Shown one piece after another: positions 50,911 through 63,620 of a stretch of 64,000 nucleotides of DNA (positions within the stretch are counted from its first letter, which is position 1; every line of letters begins with the position of its first letter). Source of the DNA: Artocarpus heterophyllus (Eukaryota; Streptophyta; Magnoliopsida; Rosales; Moraceae); NCBI GenBank assembly GCA_025403435.1, contig CM046330.1, positions 13,352,239-13,416,238 on the forward strand. The letters are read 5' to 3'. Position numbers and translations under genes: made by a program. Under the pieces are notes generated by a model, which saw only the letters and a program-made list of their open reading frames with translations, had not been told where the DNA came from and made no database searches.

Positions 50911-51938
50911 TCGGAAAGAGGGAGAAGTAATTGAGAAAATTACATTCTATGCTGTATGTTTAGAAGTGTTTATTGAGACCATATTTAAAAACGTTTATAC
51001 TACACTATCGGTCATATTAGATATTAAGTTATAGAATAGATAAACATAAGTGGTATTTATAAAAATTAAATTTTAAAAATATAATTTATGAGAATTCTCC
51101 AAGGCAATGACGAATAAGCAGTAAGTTTTGCAATCTTGGACTCCTAGCTTGGATCTGTTTTGGAGGATATGGCCCAAAGGCCACGAGTTTTGGCACACGA
51201 AAGGTTTTACGTTCAAAATGAATGCAAAGACCACTTTCTTTGAGAACTGGACTGTAGATATCGGAATCGAACAACATGTGTCTCCCCACCCTAAAGACGA
51301 GTGGTATAGGATGAACAAGCATGTTCTCTTGTCGTCTGGAAAATTATATGTCGTTTATGTCTTCTGGAAAATAATACGTCGTTTATCCACATAAATGACA
51401 CTTCAACGCCTTGTATTTTTATTAATTATTTTAAATATTAAGATATTTTGCAAATTGCTTCAAACCAATAACAATATAAAATCTCCTTAGGTTACAGGCT
51501 ACAGTATAGAGTAAACAATAGTTAAAATATTAACATCCTATACGTTAGGATTTGATTTTTTTTAGTTGAAACCTTTTTACAACACCTTATAAATCTTTCA
51601 TTCAATTTAAAAAGATAAACGGATGATGCCACTATTATGAATTTTTCTTTCATTTTCTTTTAACGGTATCTACTTATTAATCAAGCTCAATGATTGAACT
51701 TCCAACCTAAAAGCTCTATTCATTGAACCATTAATCATAATTTCCCGTCTTATATTATACGCCCTTCCATGTGAAATGAACCATAATAAGATCATCTTAA
51801 CTCACCATTATTGGACCTCTGAGTTACTTCTCTGCAGGACCCGTCTTCCATCAAATATCCTACTTTTCCCAGATATTCGGATTCAAGTATCCATGGATTT
51901 GTTGTTTGCTTACTGGCTTTTTATGTCCTGGGACATAG

Positions 51939-52643
51939 TGTTGCAGACGTGGAGCTAAATCAAGTTAACACTCTAGCAAAAAGAAAGAATAAAAGAGAAA
52001 TGCAACGCTCGTGAGGCAGTGCCGCAAGAGAGTGCCGCGGTGCTGGAACAAGAGCGCCTAGGCGCCAGTTGAAGAGGGCCTAGGCGCTGGCTGCAAAGAG
52101 CCTAGGCTCTGGGTGTATGGCGCCTAGGCTCTGGGTGTATGGCTCCTAGGCGCTGCAGGGGAGCGTTGCAGCGCTCGTTTCGAGTGCCGTAGCGCTGTGT
52201 TACGTGATATTTTTTGAATCAGAGTCGAACGTAAACGCCCTAAAAAGGGAAAACTATTAGGGTTTCTCATTAGTTGCTATTTTTCTCTTCCTTTAGGTAT
52301 AAATAAACATAAGGTGGCTAGAGTTGTGTGTGTGTGACATTGAGAGTGACATTATTTTGTGTGAGGCATATTTTTGAGAGCTCCATTCTTGAGAGAGAAA
52401 AAATTCCCACAAGGTGCTAGGTAGAAGAGAGTTTTGGTAAGCATAATTTGAGAGTGTGTGAGAAACGTATCTTGTAATTTGTAATCTCCTTCATCATAAT
52501 GGAATCTGCAAGCGGCAGAAACAGGACATAGTTTCAAATTTGGACGAACCTATATAAAAATTTGATGTCTTTTTTTTTTCGTTTTTTTTATAATTATTCG
52601 TTCTTGCGATCTTTGAAATTAAGAGACGCCTAATTCCCCAACA
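51939..52643 (+). mobile_element. LTR-like sequence, possible solo Copia LTR
   Basis: Contains a TATAAATA box (52299-52306), a leader-like tract with GAGAG runs, TTTGGACGAACCTATA-type sequence as in R-U5 of Copia LTRs, and ends CCCCAACA. A TG start at 51939 is possible, but no target duplication was found, so the left edge is a guess. Confidence 0.35.
52057..52166. repeat. 22-bp minisatellite, five units each starting CCTAGG
   Basis: CCTAGG occurs at 52057, 52079, 52101, 52123 and 52145, exactly 22 bp apart. The first lies in the perfect palindrome GCGCCTAGGCGC. GC-rich in an AT-rich setting, inside the LTR-like block. Confidence 0.9.
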
Positions 52644-53860
52644 CAGATATTCTAGGTACCTCCTTATGAATCACCAAAGTCTTCCTACTTCTTTATTGTT
52701 CCAATCAGATCCGAAAAATGAAAAATCAATCAAAAGTCATTTTACGTGATGAATGATATATATATTTTTTCCTATTTTTGAGCCTATCTCGCTAGTTCAA
52801 GCTTATGAACAAGCTTGGACAGTTCTCCTTCCTTGAACATTCTGTTCATCCGACCATCGTGTAGAGGTCGCTCGAAAAGTGCAAAAATATGATTAACCCG
52901 ATTCAATCTATTTAGCGACCAATCGTATCTACACTCATGCAGATTAGATAGTGTTGGAGTAACAATTGGCTAAAAATCTTTCATGCTTTATGAAACTTTG
53001 AAATTAGGGAAAATGAGGGTTGTTTGTAAGAAAAATACCATAACATTCAACTCAGTAACCTTATACCCAGTCCTATTTATAAGTTTGCAAGTGCACTTGA
53101 AGTTATAAGGTATTTGGCACATTAGTTTAAACTGAAAATTTTTGTTCAATATTGTAAATGTTTTTGGTTTGAACCAATATGTCAAATACTTTGTTAGATT
53201 CAGTCTAATCTTAATAGTTGATTCTCTACAGTTGGTTTCAACCACTAGATTATCCTTTGCCACGAGTTTAAATTGCTAGGACTACTGTTTCCATTTACTA
53301 TGCTAACAGGCTTTTGTGCTAGGCCTTCGGCCAAATTAGAGCCTACATTATAATTTGGGAGTTTTTGTGAAAATAAACCTTCCTAGTACCTTATTATATA
53401 ACAATGCTATCTATAGTACACCACTGTTTTCTTCGCTCCAAGAAAAAAACCCAAAAAAAAAATCCAAAAATTCACGTCCTTTATCTATATATACATACAT
53501 ATATAAAGATGAGAATAGCTTCTTCCAAATCGCTCCACTTGTCTCTTTCACATTGCTCTGTATATTTTTCTTAAATTCTCTTTATTTTTTCCTTTTTTTT
53601 AATGGACTTTTTTTTGTCTTTTTGCTTTACTTCATTTTATCCTTTTTTTTTTTTTCATTTTTGTTTCCTTATAATCTTATATCTATCCTTTCTTTTTCTT
53701 TTTTACTAAACTAAATTTGCACATACATAGACAGAAAGAATTATGTAGCCTGTGCTTCTAACTAGTATAGACAAAAAGAACCACTTAACACTTGCTTCTA
53801 ACTAAAATAGGCAGAAAGAACCGTGAATTAATGGCAAAAATTCACCACTTGACCGACACA
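52644..53860. other. Spacer upstream of the GDSL gene
   Basis: No gene seen. Short repeated words around GACAGAAAGAA / GACAAAAAGAACC at 53729-53822. Confidence 0.45.
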
Positions 53861-53868
53861 TATATAAT
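53861..53868 (+). promoter_or_regulatory. Probable TATA box of the GDSL gene
   Basis: TATATAAT about 105 bp before the ATG, leaving a ~75-base leader. Based on motif and spacing. Confidence 0.5.
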
Positions 53869-53969
53869 GTCATCTTTTGGCATGCACCATCACTTTTGGC
53901 CATATTCACCAACTTGTATTAAAAAGTGAAGTACTTGTGTTTGGCTCCCAATAGTGAGAAATTAAGAAA

Positions 53970-56900
53970 ATGAATACACTGGAGAGATTTTTGCTCACTT
54001 GGGTTGTCTTGGTGGGAAGCTTTGGTCGTTCAAGTTGCTCAAAGTGTGAATTCAAGGCAATCTTTAACTTCGGTGACTCAAACTCTGACACGGGTGGCTT
54101 TTGGGCTGCATTCCCTGCTCAGTCTGGCCCTTTTGGCATGACTTTCTTCCACAAACCCGTCGGCCGCGCCACCGATGGCAGGCTCATCGTTGATTTTCTC
54201 GGTAAATATTCATCACATAACTATCAATTTATCATTTTTTTTTCCTTTCACTTTATTACTCGTATATATACACACGCATATATATATATATGCATGTATA
54301 ATCTTATAAATTATATCAATGTCTATTTTACCTTCTTTTCTTCTTTTCCACATTCATAATTTGTGTTCTTCAACTAGTCATGATTCAAGAAGAAAACTAT
54401 CATTTTTTTAAACTCGAGATAGGAATTCAAACTCTGCACTTATGGCAGAGACATTTGTAGAATTATTGTTAAATTATGCTTGTAACCATGAGAACAATCA
54501 TTTAATCATTATGTAACTGAAAAATACCATTTCTTCCCTTACAAAATTAAGTGTTACAGCTAGACTTGTCTAAAAAGAGATATAAATGATATCATTTTTG
54601 TCATGCATGCAAAATGAAATTACAATGATTGAGCTCTTAAGTTATTTCTCTATTGTTCACATTCTAGTGATCTATCTAGTCAGTCGCTCAAGTTTATCAG
54701 TCTAGTTCTACAAATTGGTCTTTTCTAAAGATAAGAGAATTTGGGAAAGTAAGAGTCTTTGTTCCGTACATGAAAATGGGGGTTAATGGGGAGAATTTTA
54801 TCACCGGGAGACAAATAGGGCAAACCTGGAAAAGTGTGGACTGTGGAGTAGTCGATATCACCCTGGATTTTCGTATTGGTATCCCACGTGAACGTGGGCT
54901 TCAATTCAAGCCTTCAAGATGGTCAGTTTTTGACCACACTTGAAATTTGAATGATTAGCCCTCGAGAGCTCAGCAAAACAAAATAAATAAATTAGAGGTG
55001 GGCCCACCGGGCTTTGTTTGTACATTTAGCGTGCGTTTGACAAATAAGTTCAAATTCTTGAGTGTGAACCGTAAGTATATTACAATATAAAATTTTCATA
55101 TGTTACTATAAAATAATAATATGGTATAATATAAAGCTCTTACATGTTACAGTTAAGTTATAATAAAATACTTTCACATGCTACAATATAAATATTCAAA
55201 CTTGAGAATTTTAACTTATTTGTCAAGCATTCTTTTAGCGTAGGGTAAACAGGAATTATTAGTTTTTAAGTGACAAGAAATGAATGAGTACCAATGCATT
55301 TAATTTGCAGGTAAATTTTGGATTAACAAGTATATAAATGAGTATATTTTGGATGGACACTTTTAACTCGAAAGTTATTTGCATAACATGTATGAGTTAC
55401 ACAAAATTGCTTATATCCTACCCATTATTATTATTATTATTACAAATATATGCATCTGCCCGTGTATTTTGAGTGTTTAGATATTTTTATGTGTTTGGTA
55501 TAGAAATTTGAAAAAAGTAATGTCTTTGTTAGTTATATAAATTATATGCTTGGTTTTAGCTCTAAGTAATAGTGAAATTGATGTCAGTTTTAAATAATAA
55601 TATTATTTTCACTGACCAGGTTAATTGGTTTAGTTATATAAATTATATGCTTGGTTTTAGCTTTAAGTAATAGTGAAATTGATGTTAGTTTTAAATAATA
55701 TTATTACTTTCACTAACCAAGTTAATTGGTTCATAGTTTTTTATTTTATTTTTTTTCCACCTGCCACGACTTGTTTATTAAACATGTTTAAATGTTGTGT
55801 TGTGTTACATGTAATATGAATGTTTTTGTGCTCGTATTTAGCATTTTAATATGTTTATTTATTGTATCATGTGTTAATTGTGTCGTGTCATGTGGATATA
55901 TGCCATCTCTATTTGAGCCCGCTTGAGTATTCCACAATAGGTAGGCGTTGGCCACTGTAATAAGTAGGTAACACCGCTTGCTGTGACAAGATGACTTGCT
56001 ACATTTCTTTAAATTATCATTCAAAAGTTTGAAATACGAAGAAAATGAAAAACCTTATGTGGTTATAATTTTGCTACTTATAAAACTATAGGTTACAGTT
56101 TAATATGTAGTGTACTTTTAAATTGAGTCCAACTTTTATTAATAATAGGATCTTATGGGGTTAAATATGATTGCTCGAAAAAAAATAAAGGAAATAATGA
56201 TGCTCGATATCATTACTCATAATAGTAAATTTCGTATTGTTAAATTAACATACAACTATTATTTGCCTGCTTTCCTAGCAGTTTTGAGTTTTATGAAAAT
56301 TAATAAACTAATACAAACAGGAAAAGATCTATAAAAATTAGTAAGGTGATGAAGATATGACTAAACTAATAAGGTGAGAGACCAAGTTGATTTTAAGAAG
56401 GGCAAATTATAATTTCAAATGGGCAAAATACACGTTTTATAGAATTTTATATACAAAATTATAAGAAAAAAAGTTTAAGAGGTAGCTATCTACCCCGTTC
56501 TTACTAGCTCCTCCCCTATACACATATAAGTCAAGGGTCCACATTTTGAATAGTGGTGTCAAGGACGTTTAGCAACTCTATTTTGTACTTTACCAGAACC
56601 GTTTGTACCATTTTACCAGCAGAAAAATCAAGCCATGTATTGCATGAAAAATGTTTTCCCCATTCCTCTTTTTAATAAACCGAGGTTAATCACATTATTA
56701 TAATCTAATAGAAATTGAACTTTTTAAAGATGTAGGTTTCCATTTTAAAAGATTGAAGTAAGTGGCTTAATTAATGTCTTAGTAAACTTATATTTATTTT
56801 TATATTTTAACGACGTGAATTAATACTCAATTTTGTTTACTTATATTTTTATGCTAAGACTTCAATTTATTTTACTCTATACATAATCCACGCTATTGAA

Positions 56901-59508
56901 CAATGCAGCTCAAGCTCTAGGATTTCCATTTCTGAGCCCATATTTGCAATCCATTGGATCTGATTTCAGGCATGGAGCAAATTTTGCTACATTGGCCTCC
57001 ACTGTGCTCCTTCCAAACACTTCCTTGTTTGTCACTGGGATTAGTCCTTTTTCTCTAGCTATCCAGCTCAATCAAATGAAGGAATTCAAGGTCAGAGTTG
57101 ATGAATCTCATCACTCATCTCATAAAAAAGGTATGTTGGGCAATCTGCATATAATTCAATTGGCCTCAGTTTCATGACAAAAGAATACCCTTTTGATTTT
57201 AGGGTTTTTTCCCTTTTTATATCCTGTATTTTAAATTTATTCAAACACTATACTTTCAGTTTTAGATCTCATCGAATTTATACCTTTAAATAAGATTTAA
57301 TACACAAATTTATATTTTTTCCCAATCAATATTTAAAATTGATATAAAAAATTGCCCAAAATACCTTCAAATTAAAAAATAAGAGAATTTTACACATTTA
57401 AAAGAACTTTACACAAAGGTTTTCAAATTCAAAAATATATAGAATACCCTCAAAAATAAGTGTTTTGTATGTTTTTATTTTTGTTTTCATTTTATTTTTT
57501 AAAATTTTAATTTTTCTCTATTTTACTTAAAATTAATTTGTTCATTTTAAAGGTCAAAATCAACTATTGACTGAAGTGAGGTATATATTTGTGTATTAAA
57601 TCTAATCTAAAGGTATACATTTGATGAGATTAAAAACTAAAGGTATAGGTTTTGAATTAACTTAAAATAGAGGATATAAAATAATAAATATCCGTTAATT
57701 TTATTATATATATATAGGGGACCCTAATATTTTTATTTTTTATTTTCTAGAATATACAAGACTTCCGTCACCGGACGTCTTTGGAAAGTCACTATACACC
57801 TTCTATATTGGTCAAAACGACTTTACTTCCAACTTAAAAGAGATTGGTATTGAAGGAGTGAAGCAATATCTTCCTCAAGTGGTTTACCAAATTGCTGACA
57901 CCATCAAGGTTAGCTTCCCAAACCATTTCTGTTGGGCTTTGGGCTTTTGACGGTCTATTCAAGCCCATTAAGAGCAGCTTAAGTTCATCATTCCTCGGCA
58001 GGTTAATTTCACTTTCAGCCACGAATATGTTGTTTGTCCCATTTTAGACCCTGAATTTCAAAACATTAGAAATTACAACCCTAAAATATTATTATCGTTT
58101 CATGTTTGGCCTCGACTCATAAGAATTGTCAAAAAAAAACAATATCTAGAGGCTCAAATGCTCAATTTGTAAAGGGTGCTTTAAACAAATCATGCCTAAA
58201 AAAATTTTAAATAAAAAAAATGTGAGAGGGTTTAACTTTTTCTAAATCATCTTAATAGTGTAATTTTTATTTGAAATTCATTAACAAGTATACGAGGTTC
58301 ACACGGTTGATTCCGTCAAGTATAAAATGGTTTTTGTGAATTGAAGGGCCAGACATAAACAATAAGTATAGTTTAGTGTATAGTTTGTAACAGGACAAAG
58401 TACAAAGCTCGACAGCTAAAAGTGAAATTCTCCCTTCCTTTTCATTCTTGAAACAAGCATTTTTTTTTTTTTACTACTTGCACAAAATTGAAGAAACTAT
58501 ATGGAATATGTAAAATGTGTAGGAGCTATATGCAATCGGAGGCCGAACATTTATTGTGCTTAACATGGCTCCAGTAGGTTGTTATCCAGCACTTTTGGCG
58601 CAACTTCCTCACAAAAGCTCAGACCTTGACGCCTTTGGTTGCTTAAAACCTTACAATAATGCAGTAGTTTACTACAACAAGTTGTTGAAGGAAGCATTAA
58701 GCCAGATTAGAACGTCTCTCCCAAATGCTAAAATCATATACATGGACACTTATTCAATTCTGCTTGAGCTCTCTCAACATCCAACATCTCATGGTATGCA
58801 AAGTTCTAACTCAAGGTGCCCCATCTTTTCTGGATGGCACATTGCTAAACTTCTAGCATCCAATGATTGAAACAAAGTTCTATATCAATGTTTTTATATG
58901 ACAAATTCACGCTGAAAAGAGGATAATTATAGATTTTATTCACGACATCACCTTCTTGTTTTTGGCATCTGTCATTTTAGCTTCATCAAAAAAACAAGTC
59001 TTTTTACCCCCTCAACTTTGAGAAAATTGAGGTGACATATCTGTATAACTAGAGTATGTATTTAGCGCTTGTCTCGTACAAAAGCATCAATATGGTGGCA
59101 TTTAAGTGGTGATTTTGGTGATATTTTTCGGCATTTGTTCGTATATTTTTCTATTGGATTTGTCTCTATGCATGTGTTGGGTTTTCTTTGTTATGCCATC
59201 AAATTATATAATTAGTTTTGCCTTTTTATTTTGGAGCAGGCCTAAAGTATGGCACCAGAGCTTGTTGTGGGCATGGGGGTGGTGCCTACAATTTTGACCC
59301 CAAAGTCTACTGTGGAAATACCAAGGTAATCAATGGAAAAACTGTGACTGCAACAGCTTGTAGTGATCCATACAGCTATGTGAGCTGGGATGGGATTCAT
59401 GCCTCTGAAGCGGCAAACAAAATTGTCACACAAGCCATTCTCAATGGCTCTTATTCTGATCCTCACTTTCCTTTCCACGTGCTTTGTGACCTTCAACCTA
59501 TAGGTTGA
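53970..59508 (+). CDS. GDSL esterase/lipase (5 exons, 383 aa)
   Basis: Secreted SGNH-fold ester hydrolase; relatives act on acyl esters or cell-wall and surface lipids, exact substrate unknown. Exons: 53970-54201, 56909-57130, 57751-57908, 58523-58793, 59240-59508; all GT-AG, joining to 383 aa, the usual plant length. An N-terminal hydrophobic stretch (~7-18) fits a signal peptide. Block I FGDSNSDTG with nucleophile Ser37 (GDSN form, common in plants), block II Gly100 (HGANFA), block III YIGQND with Asn174, block V SWDGIH with Asp345 and His348: the catalytic set is complete. It resembles the At4g01130 / FXG1-type branch by recall. Intron 1 is 2.7 kb and holds a hAT-like MITE. Looks functional. 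Confidence 0.94.
55032..55233. mobile_element. hAT-like MITE in GDSL intron 1 (202 bp)
   Basis: Termini TGCGTTTGACAAATAAGTT and AACTTATTTGTCAAGCATTC are inverted repeats extending ~35 bp; flanking duplication TTTAGCG at 55025-55031 and 55234-55240 (7 identical bases of a probable 8-bp site, the hAT size). Interior AAGCTCTTACATGTTACAG links it to the other hAT-like MITEs here. Confidence 0.85.
56045..56190. repeat. Dispersed repeat with A-rich tail, second copy of 29805-29946
   Basis: Shares with 29805-29946 the order: ACTTATAAAACTATAGG-like start, TAATATGTAGTGTA, a TTTATTAATA block, then GATTGCTC followed by an A run. The A tail after a fixed end suggests copying by retroposition, but no tRNA-like head is visible. 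Confidence 0.4.
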
Positions 59509-60795
59509 ACAAAATCTTTTAACTTTTTCCTGAGATTTCTATATTAAGACCTAAAAATGCACTATTAGTAGAGCTATGTTTCTTAGCCGTCATATCTGTA
59601 TCAGAATCTGTTGTTTTACATATTGTTTTATTTTAATATGATATTGACTAGATTCAACAGTTAAAAACGTATACTATTGGTATAAGGTCCTATCGCAATA
59701 CACCCTTTTTTATTTTTTAAGCAATTCATAAGACAAACCAATCAACATGTATCTCATAAGTAACAAGGGCTTAATATAAGAAATTTGTGTTTGTTTTCAT
59801 GGTTTAGTGTCTCCTTAGAAGGACTTAATATAATAAATTTGTGTTTGTTTTCATGGTTTAGTGTCTCCTTAAATGGTCACTGTTGTCCTATCATGTGATT
59901 AGGAGCTTTTAGTTACTTGCTGGGGGCATTACTGTGACTAGTAGCTACAATTATACCAAGTACATTTCTCAATGAAATGTGAGTTTACTTGCATATTTGG
60001 AGAACCAACCAGCCCCATAACTGAACCCCCAAAATTGTTAAACAAAAAGGACCTTATGGGGTTGACTTATCTTATAATAAGCTCCTAATCTATTGCTTTT
60101 CATATGCCAATGTACTTAATTTTCCATCTAGGGCATTTATATTCATTAAAAGTCATTGTTTTTTGAAAAAAAGATTCGTCCTTGATAAGTTCTTTGTGTA
60201 CTAAACTAGCCAGCCAAAGTTGAATATTCACTTGGATGGATTTAAATTTTAGTAGACTGCAACGATAGTTTATTGCAGGCATGCCCTTCTCTTTCTACTT
60301 CACAAGAACCACGGGCATAAAGATTGGTTGGCTTTTGTAGCCTTGTGAATAATAGAAGATAAAAGTGCAATTTCAAAAAAAAAAAAAAAAAAAAGCTCAC
60401 AGATTCTTCCTTTGAAAATTAATGGCATTACTAAACTTGAAAAGGCTGCAATTCTGTTCTGTTCCTACCAACCTTTGATTCCCCTTCCAGATTATATACA
60501 ATATATACATATATATTATATATATATATATATATACTGTATGTATGTATGTATGTATCCTAGAATGTACGGCAAAAGAGCCAAGCTGCCGTCCTCTATA
60601 AAACTTGAAACTTTTAGAGTGGAAAAATTAGAGACATCGCTTAATAACAGTTCCATAAGAAAAAAAAAAGGGACAAAAAAGGACACAAATTGCAAAAATA
60701 ATGATTATCTCATATGTCTAAAAAAATACAGAGGTATGATTTCATATGTGGAAAGTACAGGGAAAAATGTACAAGAACAAACAAAAAATGATAAG
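59509..60795. other. Spacer between convergent GDSL and DUF1191 genes
   Basis: Holds the 3' UTRs of both genes, a direct repeat around ACTTAATATAATAAATTTGTG (two copies near 59769 and 59823), a poly-A run near 60375, and a TA/TATG microsatellite (60497-60560). No other gene. Confidence 0.5.
60497..60560. repeat. TA and TATG microsatellite
   Basis: Consecutive TA dinucleotides followed by TATG/GTAT tetranucleotides. Confidence 0.85.
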
Positions 60796-61725
60796 TCAAG
60801 GAACGTAATCATGTTCTATGGTGGGCTGAGTTCTAACCATTGAAACCGAAGGCATTTTACTACTACCAACCCAAAACGTATCAAAAGCCACATCTTGTTC
60901 AGAGTTTTTCTCCATTGCTTTCAATTTCATCCTCTTCACTATCTCGAAAACGGCCATCACAGCCAAAACCAACAAAACCACCACAACAAACCCACCACCA
61001 AATCCAATAAACCACCATTTCCAATAACTCTTCTTCTTCTTCTTCACCATCACATCGTCAAGTGGTAAAGAAGGCACAACAATAGAAAAATGGCCTTGAC
61101 CATTTGCAATGCACCATTTATTCAAAGTCATGTTCTTGATCTCGAATCTCCCATCATCACGAAACTTGACACATTTTGGAGCGTCGTTTTTCTTGCGTAA
61201 TGTCGGTATGTAATCCTGAAACCATATTGAGATCGGTCTTCCTTTGATGCTCAAATCGAGCTTTTTAGCGCCTAAAACACTAGGAGAATCATAAACCGTG
61301 AACCCAACAACAGGAGCAATCAATGAGTAATTAGGCACTTTGTAGTACAAAGATGACCAATTGCCTAAATTCTCATACACTATGGCTATCCTCTTGACAT
61401 AAGGCTTTGGCGCAACTTTTGGCGGGATGTAAAATCTGCTGAAATTGGCTCCTCTATTCCTAAAACTCCAGCTTCGGAGTCTCACAAACGTGACATCCAT
61501 TCCTGCGAAGTTAGAAGGGAGAGGAATGTTGTATAGAGCGCCCGTTTCTGGCTTGACTATACTCTTGTTTACGTAGTCATGGAGAAATTTGCTCAAGGAC
61601 TTGGGATCATAATTTCCATAACCATCTAATAACAAAGAAGCTTCAACAAAACGACATGATTGTGACAAGGAAATTACAATGATGACCAAGATAATTACAT
61701 ACCGGCTTTTGAAGAAGAACCCCAT
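60796..61725 (-). CDS. DUF1191 family single-pass membrane protein (309 aa, single exon)
   Basis: Intronless plant-specific protein of unknown biochemical role. N-terminal signal peptide (hydrophobic run VIILVIIVISL, cleavage probably after FVEA), then the conserved extracytoplasmic domain: a LDGYGNYD start, ALYNIPLPSNFAGM, RLRSWSFRNRGANFSRFYIPP, the Cys pair in PKCVKF and KWCIANGQGHFS. A lysine-rich stretch precedes one membrane helix (GGGFVVVVLLVLAVMAVFEI), then a ~45-residue cytoplasmic tail. Topology suggests a plasma-membrane or secretory-pathway protein. I chose the ATG at 61725-61723 because it places the signal peptide at the N-terminus; an in-frame ATG at 61791 would add 22 polar residues in front and sits only ~20 bases from the predicted start site. 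Confidence 0.9.
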   Translation of the reverse strand: MGFFFKSRYVIILVIIVISLSQSCRFVEASLLLDGYGNYDPKSLSKFLHDYVNKSIVKPETGALYNIPLPSNFAGMDVTFVRLRSWSFRNRGANFSRFYIPPKVAPKPYVKRIAIVYENLGNWSSLYYKVPNYSLIAPVVGFTVYDSPSVLGAKKLDLSIKGRPISIWFQDYIPTLRKKNDAPKCVKFRDDGRFEIKNMTLNKWCIANGQGHFSIVVPSLPLDDVMVKKKKKSYWKWWFIGFGGGFVVVVLLVLAVMAVFEIVKRMKLKAMEKNSEQDVAFDTFWVGSSKMPSVSMVRTQPTIEHDYVP

Positions 61726-61834
61726 TAATGAAACACCCCCAAAAGCCAGCTTGTTGAGCCTTTGTTGTTGAATTTTCCTTGGATTGAGCAATTCACATGT
61801 TTCTGATCACCGTAATATGCCAAACCCATCAAAG

Positions 61835-61842
61835 CTTATATA
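61835..61842 (-). promoter_or_regulatory. TATA box of the DUF1191 gene
   Basis: TATATAAG on the minus strand, predicting transcription start near 61810. The upstream ATG at 61791 would then have a ~20-base leader and the chosen ATG an ~85-base leader. Confidence 0.5.
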
Positions 61843-62219
61843 CATATATTTGATATAATATTATGGCTTTGTATGGGAAGAAGATGTAGCTTGTGAATAC
61901 GCGTATCTTCTTGGAATTTGTTAGGAAATAGCGGGGGAATGAAATGTGTTTATAGAGGGTGAGGGCAAAAATATGAAGAAAGATGAGAAATCATGTAAAG
62001 GTGGATTATAGAGATAATGGACACAAGTCTAACGTTGTGTTATAAGTTGTGTGTGTGTGTGTGTGTAAGTATTAGGAATAAAGGGGCAATCAAGTTAGAC
62101 CGGCTCCAAAGAAAGGGTCCTCCTTATGAGTTGTTTTTATGGCTCTTTTCTCTTTTTGCAATTTCTTTCTCATTTTTATTCCTCTAAAGATTCGCTGTCA
62201 TTTGGGTTAGTTTGTTAAG

Positions 62220-62249
62220 GGGAGAGAGAGAGAGAGAGGGAGAGAGAGT
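62220..62249. repeat. GA microsatellite
   Basis: GAGA run with one GGG interruption, upstream of the DUF1191 gene, where it could act as a GAGA-type promoter element. Confidence 0.85.
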
Positions 62250-63257
62250 TGTTAATGAGTCATGACAGGGTCAGGGGGTGACAACGAGGAGTTGGGAGAG
62301 AATAGTCCCACGGGAGAAGACGAAAGCCATGCACCTTCATGTATTAATGGCTATTTTAAGCAAAGTGATCTCTTTAGCTAAAAAAAGGAGACTTGGAAAC
62401 CCCTTTTGTTCAAAGGACAAAAGAAGAAGAAATAATAGTCAGAGTTCCATTAATCATTTAGAGGGTAACTAGTTTATAAATTTATCTACCAATAAAACGA
62501 AGTTAGCCTGTAGTTTTATATAGTATGGTGTGCGCCTTTTTTTTTAATATGTTCCCTTTGTTTCTTCTGAGAACTAATCTTCAATTTATTGGTCAATTGA
62601 GTTACTTGTACGATAAAATAAGGTTATATGGGAAAGTTGGCTTCGACAATGTCCTTAATTAGAATGGTTTAGTTTCTTTAAGGTTTTCCTCAAATTATTT
62701 TATTGACACAAACCAATTGGAATATGTTCACTTATATTAGTACAATAAGTACAATGTTTTAGTAAGGGCTATTGCAATAGTTGGTTAGGACGTCAATTAA
62801 AAACTAGCATTTTTATTTTTTATTTCTTGTTTTCTTGCCAAAAATTTATAAGCCGGCATTTTTCAATTAATAATGTGGCAATGTGGCATTAACGCGGTCA
62901 ACTTTGGTGATATAATAATTTGCTGAACTTGGAGCATTTACGGTGAAAATTAGGTCACATACTATTTCTTTAATACCACTAATATTTTGTATCTTTTTTG
63001 TTTTTTCAAATCTTTGATTTATATTATTTTTAATATACAATCTGTCTAAATGACCTCTACAAAAAATCTCATCACCTAACTCTTTTTGTCTCTCTCTTCA
63101 TTCATGTTTTATGCTCTTCTCTCTCTCTTCGTGCCTCTTTTCTCTCTCCTCTCTCTTTTTCAATTTCCTAAAAGCGGTGTATTTCAAAATTTTTTTACAA
63201 AAGTGGTGCGAATCAAAAGTAGTATCATAAAAATGTATTTATCCAATTGACCTGCAT

Positions 63258-63620
63258 TTAGGCCCATTTGGAATGACTTATTTTGAGCTACTTTTGACTT
63301 ATTCTATCTAAAATCTGCTTATAAGATCATTTGAATGGTCTATAGAAAAGTGCTTATGGTTTTTATAAGCACTTATTGGAAAGTCAAGCTAGGGTGCCTA
63401 TGAAAAAAGCACTTATGAAAGCCTTTTTAATTTACATTTTTGATCTTATGTTTAAGAATAAAAAATTAAGAATTTGATCTATATTCTTCAATTACACTAC
63501 TTTTTATATCAATGAGAGCTTTTGACTTATTTAATTAAATAGGTTCAAAAACTCTTTTGAAATAAAAAATAATAATAATTCCATGCACTATCCAAATACT
63601 AATTAAAAAATCCTAGCTTA
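63258..63620. repeat. Possible dispersed MITE fragment
   Basis: Starts GGCCCATTTGGAATGACTTA and contains AAGTGCTTATGG with nearby TAAGCACTTATTGG able to fold back. The right end is not defined. Confidence 0.35.

Noticed and set aside
51073..51394. Overlapping open frames of 78-88 codons on both strands, one faintly like plant DUF247 proteins
   Set aside because: Similarity is limited to a few residues (FRVPKLVAFGPYPP), with no flanking exons; too weak to annotate.
60412..60843. 143-codon plus-strand frame
   Set aside because: It spans a TA microsatellite and the antisense of the DUF1191 3' end; no family resemblance.
61726..61791. 22-residue N-terminal extension of the DUF1191 protein
   Set aside because: It would bury the signal peptide behind polar residues and leaves a very short leader; kept only as an alternative start.
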